Assembly: GCA_022496185.1 (NCBI GenBank)
Contig: WTXG01000373.1
Coordinates: 1 to 29,155, forward strand
Source of the DNA: Multifurca ochricompacta
Lineage: Eukaryota > Basidiomycota > Agaricomycetes > Russulales > Russulaceae
Reading direction: 5' to 3'
DNA length: 29,155 nucleotides
The notes beneath the pieces were generated by a model. It had not been told where the DNA came from. It did not search any database and saw only the letters and a list, made by a program, of their open reading frames with translations. Position numbers and translations under genes: made by a program. Shown here piece after piece: positions 1 to 10,136 of the stretch; positions within the stretch are counted from its first letter, which is position 1, and each line of letters starts with the position of its first letter.

Positions 1-2435
1 AAATCAAGGGTTGTTCAAGCCCAACGTCATGTTCTTCGGTCTCACGAATTCGCCAGCGACATTCCAGTCTATGATGAACCACATCTTCCGTGATCTCATT
101 CTCACGGGAGAAGTAGTGGTCTATATGGACAACATCCTAGAGCCACCCCAGATAACTTGGACCATCACCAAGATCGCGTACATCAGTGTTGGACATATTG
201 CACGAACATGATCTATATCTCAAACCCGCCAAATGCTCCTTCGAACAACGGAGCGTTGAGTATCTAGGAGTCATTTTTGGAGGGAGGGCAAGTGCGCATG
301 GATCCTGTTAAAGTACAAGGAATCCGGGAGTGGCCCGTGCCGACCTGCATCAAAGATGTCCGATCATTCATCAGATTCTGTAACTTTTACCAATGATTCG
401 TCAAGGGATTTTCAGGCATAGCACGACCATTGGAACGACCTGCTGAAAAAAGATGTACCATGGCATTGGGGTGCCACACAGCAGCAGGCGTTTGAACAGA
501 TCAGGGACCTTGTCGGCTCAGAACCAGTACTTATCCAACCAGATCTGGGCCGCCCCTTTGAAGTAGAAGTGGACACCTTGCACTTTGCGAATGGGGCAGT
601 ATTATATCAGAGAGATGCTGCACAAGTGCTTCACCCAGTGGCATACTACTCCGAAACCTTCTCCCCAGCCGAAAGAAACTACGACATCTGGGACAGGGAG
701 CTCTTAGCCATAATCAAGGCACTGCGACACTGGCGACCCTACCTGGCAGGAACCCCCCACAAGACCATCATCCACACTGATCATTCCAACCTATTATACT
801 GGAAAGAACCCATAAAATCAGTTGACGTGTGGCACGAGAGGTCTTGGAGTTAGAGGAATATAATTTCACACTGAAACACATTGCTGGGAGTCAGAATGCT
901 AGAGCCGATGCACTGTCGCGCAGACCAGACATGCATACAGGGGAGGACGACAATAATGACATTACTGTCCTCCCAGAAGAAGTTTTTGCAAAAGCAGCCA
1001 TGGTCAGTCTCCACGACATGGACCTTTGGGCACAAGTTTCCCAAAATATGAACCAAGAGCTGTGCCTGTCATGGGCCAACGCTCACAATCTGAAGAAGAT
1101 CAGCGGTCTTTGGTGGAAAGATGGGGACCGACTCGTTGTCACCGGTGGTGACAACATTAAGAGGGGGGTGATCCATTTTCATCACGACCTTCCTCCGCTG
1201 GCCATCCGGGTATCGCCAACACCTACGCCCTGGCCAAAAGAGACTATTGGTGGCCCAATATGAAAAAGGACATTGAGAGCTACGTACAAGGATGCGCAGC
1301 GTGTCAAGCAAACAAGGTGAATACACATCCGAAGGTCCCACCAATGCACCCCATCACTCCCACTGCATCAACCCCCTTCCAGACCATCACCATGGACTTC
1401 ATTGTCAAGCTGCCCAAGTCACAAGGCTTTGACACTATCCTCACAATCACAGACCATGACTGCTCCAAAGCGGCCCTCTTCATTCCCTGTAACGAAACTA
1501 TCACAGCCGAAGGAGTGGCAAAACTATACCTGAACCATGTGTACTGTCACTATGGACTCCCTAAGAAGATCATTTCTGACCGAGATACATGTTTTACATC
1601 GGCGTTTGCGAAGGCCCTGTGCAAAACGTTGGACATCACACAGAACATCTCGACAGCATACCATCCACAAACAGACGGACAGTCTGAGCGGACGAACCAA
1701 TGGTTGGAACAGTATCTCCGGTTTTGGTGCAACAGCAGACAGGATGACTGGGCAGAATGGCTGTCGACCGCAGAATTCGCTCATAACTCATGGCCCAATG
1801 GAACAACAAAAGCCACCCCTTTCTCCCTTATCATGGGATGGACTCCACGCACCACATGGACAGATAAGCCCATCAATGTCCCGTCAGTAACCGAACGAAT
1901 AAACCAATGGGAAGAACTGCAGCAATCAGCCAATGAGAATCTGGTAAAGGCGCAACAGCTTCTGGCAGCACAGCCAAGCACATTCACACCTTATCAGACC
2001 AATGACTGGGTATGGCTCGAGGGCAGGAACATTCACATGTCACACCCCTCGGCCAAACTAGCGCCCCGATGTCACGGACCCTTCCAGATCACAAGGAAGC
2101 TGTCAGACGTATCCTATGAACTGTGGTTGCCGCCGAAATGGAAGATCCACCCAGTCTTCCATGCCAAACTTCTAACCCCTTACAAGGAGACCTCCATTCA
2201 TGGAGAGAACTTCCCGAGACCCCCACCTGACCTTATCGATGGCGAAGAAGAATGGGAAGTGGAGCGCATTCTAGACTCCAAGCGACAAGGCCGAGGGCGT
2301 AAACTGTACTACCTAATCAAGTGGAAGGGATTCCCAGACTCTGACAATTTGTGGGAACCCGCCGGGGATATCTCTGCCCCAGCCCTTATCTTGGAGTTCC
2401 ACATTCGGCATCCAGAAGTGCCTAGAAATGCTTAA
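1..2435 (+). pseudogene. pol: Gypsy copy A: 3' two-thirds of pol (RT remnant, RNase H, integrase, chromodomain)
   Basis: The window opens inside the reverse transcriptase palm. The catalytic motif at 122-133 reads YMDN where copy B has YMDD, so the second metal-binding Asp is lost. The frame then breaks several times: an indel just after the motif, a TGA at a former Arg codon near 393, one-base changes near 285 and 433, a lost base near 811 in RNase H, and a lost base near 1191. RNase H is recognisable at about 569-950. From 1260 an open frame covers the integrase CxxC half of the zinc site, the DDE core with the SDRD and YHPQTDGQSER blocks, the GPY/F-like HGPF block, and a C-terminal chromodomain (EWEVERILDS to LWEP). 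Family assignment to Ty3/Gypsy chromoviruses is firm; activity is excluded. Closest relative in the window is copy B pol. Confidence 0.93.
1135..1172 (+). promoter_or_regulatory. Copy A internal polypurine tract with upstream hairpin (putative central PPT)
   Basis: Nine-base arms GTTGTCACC (1135-1143) and GGTGACAAC (1147-1155) form a perfect hairpin with a 3-nt loop. Four bases later comes AAGAGGGGGGTGAT (1159-1172), which matches the tract next to the 3' LTR (3728-3741) apart from one extra G. Polypurine tracts prime plus-strand DNA synthesis in LTR elements. An internal copy would give a second start, as in lentiviruses and Ty1. The priming role is inferred. Confidence 0.6.
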
Positions 2436-2511
2436 AAGAAACGCTCCGAAACCCCATCGATTTCCCCAGTACATGCTCTCCCAGCAATGTTCTAACACTA
2501 TCCAATCCATC

Positions 2512-3710
2512 ATGTCTTTTGTCGCTGCCAACGCTGCCGTCGATGCCTTCACTGCCACCACTGTAGTGGTTGAAAGCTTCCCTTCTGCTCATCCCTCCAC
2601 ATGTCCCTCCTCCCCAATTGATTACGAAGCTGCCGAGGCCCAGGTCAAGAACCAGTCCCCGAACCCAAACGACGATTTTGAACACAGCGAAGAGCCGCAC
2701 CCGAACGACCTGTTGGGTATGGAGCTAGATGATGAGGTGCCGGAATTCCCTTTCTTTACCAACAACCCCAATTCCTCGACCTACTTCCCCTCAAGATTAC
2801 CATGGCCGACGGGACTGTCGCCATCGCCAAATACATATTCTACACTAACGGGGGAATGGATGTCGCCGGGTGTATGAAGAAAGACGGCCCTGTCTATGGG
2901 GCCCCAGTCTATTTAGAAGAAAGGTATACGGGACGTCTCCACCACATGATGACTGACGAGCAGCTCAGACACCTGGCTGCTGAGGACTCCCACGTCTTCG
3001 CAATCGACGAGGTGCTGAATGACATGCGCCTTCCGCGTCTCAAAGCCGAGGTGATGAGACTGCGGAAGAATCTGATGCTGCGCACCATGCTTAACAAACA
3101 GTACAAGGAACACGCAAAGATGATGGCGAGGTTGACGAACGGGATGTTCCAAGTCGAACAGGAGTTGGTGGAGATAAGGAAGAGGCTGGAGATAGGGGAC
3201 GCCTATCAAACAATCGCTGAATGGTACGCTGACACGTATGCACGACCCCTCCCCCCACGATCATTAGGGGCTGCCCCGAGGCTGATACCAAACCGATTCA
3301 AAATGCCGCGTATGCATGAGAACCCTCGTGGAGAGACGTGCTGGCGATGTGATAGTAAATATCACATCAGCTGGAACTGCCCCTTGAATCACAAGTGGTG
3401 CCGGCACTGCCGCAGCAACCTCCACTGGAGCCGGTTCTGCATCTTCCACCATGTGGGAGTTGCCCCAATGATCGTCAATCCATCGGGGTGGTGCGGTAAG
3501 TGCCTCTGCCACAACTCAGGACACCGCGAGTTGGACTGCTCGATTTACGACATGTGCCGCCTATGTGGCCAGCACAGCCCATATGGTTTCCTTCGTACCC
3601 ACCAATGTCCACAGGATTCAGACAAGGAGAACTACACGATGGATGATCGTAACGTAGCCGACGATTACTTGGAGTTGGTACAGGATGATGATGGTACGAA
3701 TCGTTTCTAG
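2512..3710 (+). pseudogene. Copy A ORF3: coiled-coil protein with four zinc-knuckle-like motifs, one frameshift
   Basis: The ATG at 2512 lies 76 nt after the pol stop; the stop lies 31 nt before the 3' LTR. About 399 codons. One base is missing near 2790, so residues 1 to about 93 are in one frame and the rest (2802-3710) in another. Visible features: an acidic N-terminal part, a heptad-rich coiled-coil stretch (about 3020-3200), then cysteine motifs CWRC..H..C at 3339-3380 and CRHC..H..C at 3399-3440 (both exactly C-x2-C-x4-H-x4-C), CGKC..H..C at 3492-3539 (C-x2-C-x6-H-x4-C), and a looser CRLC..HQC at 3554-3607. This is the only one of the four copies in which coiled coil and all knuckles share one frame. 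No signal peptide or membrane helix is seen, so it is not an envelope gene. Nucleic-acid binding is inferred from the knuckles; function unknown. Confidence 0.8.
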
Positions 3711-3727
3711 CCGGGTCTGCTAGAACC

Positions 3728-3741
3728 AGAAGAGGGGGTGA
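3728..3741 (+). promoter_or_regulatory. Copy A 3' polypurine tract
   Basis: AGAAGAGGGGGTGA abuts the TGTTAC start of the 3' LTR. This is the usual primer site for plus-strand synthesis. Confidence 0.85.
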
Positions 3742-4335
3742 TGTTACAATCCCTACTGAGCAACCCCATTTTCTTCCACCTCCCCAACAGTGACCCATCC
3801 CTACCACCCACTCTGCACTTCATGATCACGTCCCTGTCCTGGGACCCATCACGTGCCTTACTCCCATCCCCGTGACTTGCTTTGGACTTGTTGACGTGCT
3901 GTTCACCTATGTTTGGTCCCTTATCTGTTATCTTGTTATCCACTTATCTTTACATTCGGACACTTACTTAATACCCTATCAGAAGCCCGACTTTACGCTG
4001 TCCGCTTCCGTATATTTGGGCCCACCTGACTCCATTATCTTATCTATAGATGCCCACTCAATTACGTATATAAGTCCGCTGTAACTACATTGTAGACCTC
4101 AGACTCGACTTATTGAATACATTGGTGTTTTGTCTTCTGGACTTCCCTTTGGACCCTCTGACTCAATCATCTCAGTGCTTTTGGCACTTTCCGCTTAACA
4201 TTGTCACTAGGGAGCAGCCCCTTTGACTTTGACTCATCCATTCAAAACTCCAAGAAGTCCTATTGACTTCTTATCTGAACGAACGTACAAAGCTGTCGCA
4301 CAAGTCATGCAGAACGTCTCACACTGGACGTAACA
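3742..4335 (+). mobile_element. Copy A 3' LTR (594 bp)
   Basis: Starts TGTTACAA and ends GGACGTAACA, matching the ends of the copy B LTRs. TATATAAG lies at 4067-4074, and the 11-nt self-primer sequence AGACTCGACTT at 4101-4111, 34 nt after the TATA start. Two short hairpins typical of the family lie at 4174-4188 and 4298-4310; the second has a C-A mismatch. The right flank is TAAAA; the partner LTR lies outside the window, so the target-site duplication cannot be checked. Confidence 0.93.
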
Positions 4336-5033
4336 TAAAAGGATCTTTTATTTACATTATTATTTTATTATTCTAGTTTCATTTCATACAAGTGTGACTG
4401 TCCTGGTCCCTGGATGCACAATTCTGCGCGTTTAAGTCAACCTTCCTTAATAGGAAGGAGGTCAGACCACCATGCAATGCAATGTAGTCGCTGCCCCATG
4501 CAGCTTGTAGATACATGTGGGCCTTGTTTCAATAAAGTAATTTGATAATTAAATTATAGAATAGTCTAAAGTAGTCTAGAGAGTATTTTAGATAGTGCCA
4601 GACCGGCAGAATTGGTCATGCGTTAATAAAACAGATGCATCATGATTTTCAAGAATGTAGATCACTGATAACAGTTTTATTTTACATCACACTGTTGATC
4701 TGCTTTGATATTTTGTAGGATAACACTAGAACATATTAACATTCACCCTGTATCATACATCAGACAAGATCTTATATTTTTGTGGCTGCAGATGTGTTTT
4801 ATCTTAGAAATTCTACTGATCTTGTCAATGCATAATTGGTGCCTATACCCGCCAAACCCACCGCACGGGTATGGGTTTCCACAGGTTGGGAGCCATATAC
4901 CCATACCCATACCCGGCAAAACCCGTGGCACTTACCCATGCAGGTATGAAAACCCTTGACAATCACTACCTGGAACTAGCAAAAAATTACTATTTTTAGG
5001 AGGATAACGAAGAGAATGAAAAGGTATATGATT
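4336..5033. repeat. Non-coding spacer with an old dispersed repeat (copy 1)
   Basis: AT-rich and without convincing coding capacity. About 4490-4850 aligns, with many differences, to 22690-23530 once the solo LTR there is removed. Shared blocks include TAGTCTAAAGTAGTCTAG near 4562, TTTTAGATA.TGCCAGACC near 4590, and CACTGATAAC near 4663. Nature unknown: an old transposon, a duplicated host intergenic region or intron sequence are all possible. No terminal repeats were found. Confidence 0.55.
4844..4955. repeat. GGGT/ACCC-rich imperfect palindrome
   Basis: CACGGGTATGGGT at about 4864-4876 faces ACCCATACCCATACCC (about 4898-4913) and ACCCGTG (about 4920-4926), giving a long imperfect inverted repeat. 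It is not a telomere repeat. It resembles short GC-rich palindromic repeats scattered in fungal genomes, but I cannot name the family. Confidence 0.5.
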
Positions 5034-5533
5034 TGTGAAACAGGCATGTGCGCAGCATACTGACTGTGGTGAGTTAGTTGGTTAGACTATAAAGACAAGT
5101 TACTTCAGAGGTAGAAGAAACTCTATATTACTATACTACACACCTATAAAGACAAGTTCTATATACAGAGTTAGTCTAGAGGTAATGAAGATAGTAAAGA
5201 GGACGACTTACACTTCAGAGGTAGAAGAAACTCTGAAGTGTAAGAGACGAAACAGACACCCTTATATACTATTCAAGGGATGGTCTGTGCACTGGGAATA
5301 TGTCCACAAGTGCTGGACAAAGTCCAAACAATAAACATGAGGGAGAAAGGCCATTGGCCATTACAGAAATCACATGTTACATGGTGCATCAGTCAGCTAC
5401 TGCAGAATGTGAGAAGGAAAGTAATAATGATAATGTAAAAAGTCCAAGACTCTGGTATCTAATCTAATCTACAAAGTAGCTAATCTAATCACCTGATGCC
5501 TGAAGCATCACCAAACATCTTCTGTGTTCAACA
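5034..5533 (-). mobile_element. Copia 3' LTR (500 bp)
   Basis: On the - strand it begins TGTTGAACACAG and ends TGCCTGTTTCACA; the ends are imperfect inverted repeats TGTTGAACA/TGTTTCACA. A second copy with a clear 5-bp duplication at 23758-24251 fixes both ends. TATATAAG on the - strand is at 5261-5268. The purine-rich GGAGGGA just upstream on the - strand (about 5534-5540) is a plausible PPT. The outer flank is TGATT (5029-5033). The 5' LTR is missing because the element is cut at 9545. Confidence 0.9.
5207..5244. promoter_or_regulatory. 14-bp perfect hairpin beside the Copia TATA box
   Basis: Arms CTTACACTTCAGAG (5207-5220) and CTCTGAAGTGTAAG (5231-5244) enclose a 10-nt loop. On the - strand the hairpin begins 16 nt after the TATA motif, about where transcription should start. 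The arm-and-loop sequence ACTTCAGAGGTAGAAG is also repeated upstream at 5102. Confidence 0.7.
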
Positions 5534-5786
5534 TCCCTCCATGCTGAAGGCATCTGGTCATAGATGGGAAATGAGTTGGATGAGCACACTGCCATCACAA
5601 TTAAATGAGCATATCACCAGCCAGAGATCCAATTTCTCTAACTCTTTGTGAGTTTTGCATACGAGTTGTAGATTCGCTTATGCAAGTCTACACACCTCTT
5701 GCATCACTCTCGAGGTCGAGAACGTGCTCATGTGGCATGGTGGGAAAGTGAGACTGGTGTACAAAGTCTCCAGATTCCAGCTCTTC
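5534..5786 (-). other. Copia 3' untranslated segment
   Basis: Between the pol stop (5787-5789) and the 3' LTR. No coding capacity recognised. It ends in the purine-rich GGAGGGA beside the LTR. Confidence 0.6.
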
Positions 5787-8700
5787 TCATTTCAGCATAA
5801 GTCCAAGTCCATTAACCATGGTTTTAAACGATGCTCTTGGTAGAGACTTAGTGAAGCCATCTGCCAGCATCTCACCTGTGGGGGTACACACTAACTCAAT
5901 TATGTGTGATTCAATGTACCCCCTAATGGCATGGTACTTGATAGGAATATGCTTTGACTGCCTTCCTGTGACTGGGTTTAATGCCAAATCCACAGCACCC
6001 TTATTATCACAGTGGAGTAGTATAGGGGAGGATACCTCATACCCTAGTTCCTCCATAAAAGTCCTATACCACGCTGCCTGATTTGCAGCCTCAGAGAGGC
6101 TCATATACTCGGCTTCAGTGGTGGACTGTGCTACTGTCTTCTGCTTTCTGGAACACCATGAGATGGCACCATTTGCCAAGAAAAACACGTAGCCTGAGGT
6201 TGAGTGGCAGTCCTCTTGATCTCCCCATGAGGAATCCGCAAAGCCATGAAGGCCACTCTCCCCATTCCCTCCAGAATACCGCAACTTGCAGTCTTTTGTA
6301 CTATTTAAATATTTTAAGACATATTTTGCAAGTCGCATATGATCTTGAGAGGGATTGGAAGCATATTGGCTAAGGCGCGCCACAGCAAAACTGATGTCAG
6401 GTCTACTTCCAATCTGCACCCATAGCAGAGACCCCATCAACTGTTGGTACTTCTTTATTTCAGAAGTAGATGCTTGGCCATCAAACTTGACCAGATGTAC
6501 ATCAGCGCCAGAGGGAAGAGGAGTATATACTCGGTTGGAATCCCTCATCCCAAACTTCTCAATAATAGATAAAACGTAGGCTGCTTGGTCAATCTCCAGT
6601 GTCTTGTTAGGACGATCCCTGGTGATGTTAACTCCAAGGTATGACTGGATTTCTCCCAGGTCAGTCATCTCATATCGATTAGATAGAGCTGACTTCAGCC
6701 ACGTTATCTTATCATTGGAAGACCCAAGTATAGTAATGTCATCTACATAGAGAATGACATAAAGTGAATCACCCTCCTCCTTTTGATGATACACGTATAC
6801 TCCTGCATCAGAGTACGTCCGAGTAAAGCCCAGTTCATTGAGAACTGCATGGAATTGTAGATTCCATGCTCGGGATGCTTGTTTGAGGCCATATAATGCT
6901 TTTTGTAGCCTACAAACTTTGGACTCTTGACCAGCAATGACAAAACCTATCGGTTGCTCCATATATATCTCTTCATCCAGATTGCCATGAAGGAATGCCG
7001 ATTTGACATCCATCTGGTGGATTTCCCAATCCTCTAGCATAGCTAGCGCTAGTAACAATCTAAGTGATTCAAATCTGGCGACTGGAGAGAATGTTTCGTC
7101 GAAGTCCACCCCTTCTATTTGGGTGAAACCTTTTGCCACGAGCCTAGCACGAAACCGTCCATCTGGTTTCAGCTTAAAAACCCATTTTGACTTGACAGCC
7201 TTTCTTCCTTTAGGAAGATCTTCAAGGCACCACACATCAAGTTTATCTAAGGCATCAATTTCATATTTGCATGCCTCAAGCCATTCATTGGCATTGTCAG
7301 ACTGCATTGCCTCCTGAAAGGTCAGGGGATCTCTATAAGAGACTCCTGCGGCATTGAGCAATTCCATATGTCCCAATCTGGAGGAACCCTGCACAAACTC
7401 AGCATTATCCTCATTATAAAATCGAGGATTCATGCGACATGAACATTTGGGACGGGCAGTATCAAGATCTAAATCTTCCTGCACAGCCCTATCACGTTGC
7501 TGAGAGCGTGGACTTTCCCTAGTAAAAACTGGTTGGGAAATCTTGCCAACATTCTTTTTAGTTTGTCTTTTGGCATGGGTTCTTTGGGGGAGTTCAGATG
7601 GCTCCATGATTTGGGATGGTGGCATCTGATAGATAGTTTGATCATGTGTGTCAATCTCATTATCGGGTGTGGTAGGCTCAGGATTTAATTGAGGAGGTTC
7701 CACTACCTCCTGTTCCTCAACCTCGGCGTCCTTGTCTTCAGGAGCCTGAGGAACCATGGCTATTGCTGGTTGAGGCTGGACAGGCCTCTCAACTTCTAAC
7801 ACAAAAGGTGTAACTTTTTCCTTTTGCTTTCCCTTGCTGTCCTTGGCAAGGTTGGATGGGAAGGACCCTTCATCGAATGTCACATCTCTTGACAATACGA
7901 AGGATCAGGTGTGCATATCCCAAAGAAGATATCCTTTAGAGTGGGGTGCATACCCAACAAAGACTGTCTCCCTGGCCTTTTGGTCCAGTTTGCGTCTTTT
8001 GTCCTCTGGGACAGTATAATAGGCTAAGCAGCCAAATATTTTAAAGTAAGAGACGTCTGGAATGTCCCCATCCAGAAGCTCAAGCGGTGTCCTCCACTTA
8101 TTGGAGCGGATAGGCGTTCTATTGTATATGTGACAGGCTGTTCGCACTGCACATTCCCAGAAACCAAGGGAAAGACCAGCATGATGCAGCATACTGGTAG
8201 CCTTTTCCATGATGGTTCTGTTGAACCTTTCAGCCCTTCCGTTCTGTTGTGGGGAATATGGCATTGTCAATTTATGCTCTATGCCAGCCTTCTCAAGTAT
8301 AGACTTCAGCTCCCTATTGACAAATTTGCCACCTCGGTCTGTATGTAAGGTCTTTATTTTCTTGTCTGTTTTATTTTCCAAGAATGCCTTAATGTTACAG
8401 AAGACCAATGTAAAATCACTTTTTGCTTTCATAGCAACAACTAAAGCTGTCCTGCTAAAGTCGTCTATGAAAGTGGCAAAGTATAGGTTTCCTTGAATTG
8501 AGGTACATTGCAATGGACCAACTAAGTCACTATGAATGACCTCCAAGGGTGCTGAAGCTCTCTTTTGAGAGGGAGGGAATGGAAGACGGTGTGATTTTCC
8601 CATTTCACAGCCATAACATGGCTTGTCTTCCACTTGGCTATTATCAATGCTAAGGCCTTTTACAGCCTTAGGAGCATGTCTTTTGAGGGCCTCTTTTGAC

Positions 8701-9545
8701 ATATGACCCATTTGCAAATGCCAGGTATCAAGGCTACTTGATGCAGATTTGTGGGAAGCAGTATTAAGATTCTGCATAGTTTTCCCAAAGACCCAGTAGA
8801 GTCCCATAGCCTTAACACCTTCCGCTATAATTGCATTATTGTACTTTATTTTGACCTCTGATGGAGTAAATTCCACTGAGCTGCCTTTGTCAGTGATGCA
8901 GCTTGTCAACAGTATTCTTTCACTGCCAGGCATATAGAAGACGTTGTTTAACTCTAACTCATAATTATTGCGAGTTTTGAGAACAACTTTGCCTGTTCCT
9001 TCGACTTGGACTATGGAACCATCACCTATTGTCACCTGGTGTCCCTTGTGTGGGAAGTACTCAGAGAAGTCATCCAAGTACGGTGTGAAATGAGTGGTGG
9101 CTCCGCTGTCCATCATCCAAGGGTTGCTGCCATCATCGACTTCTTGCGTATGCTCGGTCATCATATAAAGTGAAATGCAAGGTGTCTCATGCACCTCCTG
9201 TATTCTGCCACTACCATTAACTATGGTAGCTATCTGTGTGGAGTTTGTTTGTACACTGGGGCCTTGCCCCTTCCTCTTGTTGCCCTTTTTGCCTCCATCA
9301 GCATTGGCTCTGTCCTGTTTCCTTTGCCGACATTCATTAGCCTTGTGGCCCGGCTTCTGGCAATAGAAGCAGGTGACATCATTGGACGATGATGCACCTG
9401 CAGGTTGTGGCGTGAAAGTTACTTGTTTTTTATTTTTATTTTTGTTGACATGGGCTGCCTTGTTAAGGGCAGCCCCAACACCACTTCCTGTGGGGCCGGC
9501 TAGTCGGCTTTCCTCATTAAGGAACCTTTGTACAAGGTCCTGAGG
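5787..9545 (-). pseudogene. pol: Copia gag-pol, 5'-truncated, one nonsense codon
   Basis: One continuous frame on the - strand, broken only by TGA at 7905-7907 (ACC TGA TCC, most simply a former CGA). In order: tail of Gag, a CCHC knuckle CFYCQKPGHKANEC (about 9330-9371), protease DSGAT (about 9100), GAG-pre-integrase HLQMGH with CYGC (about 8600-8720), integrase core with HSDLVGP, HTDRGG and GRAERFNRT (about 8220-8550), then RT with LYVDDI (YVDD at 6738-6749), and RNase H with AEYMSLSEA and ADGFTKSL. The protease-integrase-RT-RNase H order defines Ty1/Copia. The frame stops matching Copia at 9545, where the Gypsy B LTR begins. The open frame runs on to 9614 only because the antisense LTR happens to be open, so those residues are not Copia. 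Most of Gag and the 5' LTR are missing. Confidence 0.95.
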
Positions 9546-9852
9546 TGTTACGAACCCCGTCCTTGCCCACATTCTTTTTCTTACCCAACGACAATCCCTC
9601 TCTACCGCCGACACTCCACTACCAGATCACGTCCCCATCGTGGGATCCGTCACATGCTCTTCGTCCCTCCCTGTGACCTCCTTGCTTGTTCATGTTTACC
9701 CACCGTTATCTTGGTTATCGCTTATCTTCTTATCATACGATCGGACACTTACTTAATACCCTATCAGAAGCCAGGCTTTACGCCCTCCGCTTTCAGATAT
9801 TCAGGCCCACTTGACTCCGTGTTCTTATCTCGTAGACGCCCACTAGATTACG

Positions 9853-9897
9853 TATATAAGTCCGCTGTAGCTACTCTGTAGACCTCAGACTCGACTT
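9853..9897 (+). promoter_or_regulatory. Copy B TATA box and predicted transcript start / self-primer
   Basis: TATATAAG at 9853-9860. AGACTCGACTT at 9887-9897 begins 34 nt after the TATA start and is the exact reverse complement of the 11 nt at 10120-10130. The 34-nt spacing also holds in copies A and C and in the solo LTR at 17763; it is 33 in the B 3' LTR, which has lost a base. In Tf1/sushi elements the RNA 5' end itself folds onto the PBS and is cut to prime reverse transcription. The start site is inferred from position. Confidence 0.75.
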
Positions 9898-9958
9898 ATT
9901 GAATACATCGGTGTTTGTCTTCCGGACTCCCCTTTGAAACCTTTGACTCGATCATCTC

Positions 9959-9973
9959 AGTGCTTTTGGCACT
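9959..9973 (+). promoter_or_regulatory. Co-varying hairpin 1 in R-U5
   Basis: AGTGC-TTTTG-GCACT. Copy D has AGTAC-TTCTG-GTACT, a paired change that keeps the stem. Also at 4174-4188, 16838-16852 and 18191-18205, and in a variant at 22202-22216. Confidence 0.55.
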
Positions 9974-10079
9974 CTTCCGCTCAACATCGTCATTAGGGAA
10001 CAGCCCCTTTGACTTTGACTCATTCACTCGCACTCCAAGGGGCCTTATTGGTCTCTTATCTGAACCTTCGAAAGCTGTC

Positions 10080-10092
10080 GCACAAGTCGTGC
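10080..10092 (+). promoter_or_regulatory. Co-varying hairpin 2 in U5, 28 nt before the PBS
   Basis: GCAC-AAGTC-GTGC. Copy D has ACAC-AAGTC-GTGT and the solo LTR of a related family has TCAC-ATGTC-GTGA, so the outer pair is G-C, A-T and T-A in the three. Copies A and C have a C-A mismatch explained by CpG to CpA decay. Confidence 0.55.
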
Positions 10093-10119
10093 AGAACGTC
10101 TTACACCGGACGTAACATC

Positions 10120-10130
10120 AAGTCGAGTCT
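10120..10130 (+). promoter_or_regulatory. Copy B primer-binding site (self-priming type)
   Basis: AAGTCGAGTCT starts two bases after the 5' LTR and pairs perfectly over 11 nt with 9887-9897. It does not begin with the TGG expected for a tRNA 3' CCA primer. The 11-nt length equals that of Tf1. Confidence 0.75.
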
Positions 10131-10136
10131 CTCACA

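Larger units (their letters stand above)
9546..10117 (+). mobile_element. Copy B 5' LTR (572 bp)
   Basis: Begins TGTTACGAAC and ends CGGACGTAACA; the last 7 bases are the inverse of the first 7. U3 runs to the TATA box at 9853. The first 255 or so bases differ from the 3' LTR at only two sites; the remainder differs at roughly 25. Confidence 0.96.

Noticed and set aside
3872..4084. Short open frames inside LTRs and on the strand opposite pol
   Set aside because: They lack known domains, differ between copies and are shadows of LTR or pol sequence.
4844..4955. Internal telomere repeat
   Set aside because: Units are GGGTAT-like and inverted, not a TTAGGG array.
9546..9614. N-terminal extension of the Copia open frame into 9614
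   Set aside because: These codons are the antisense of the Gypsy B LTR; a similar antisense frame opens at the 3' LTR (up to 16494). Not Copia protein.
10118..10135. tRNA-primed PBS
   Set aside because: No TGG start expected for a tRNA 3' end, and an exact 11-nt match to the transcript start explains the site better.
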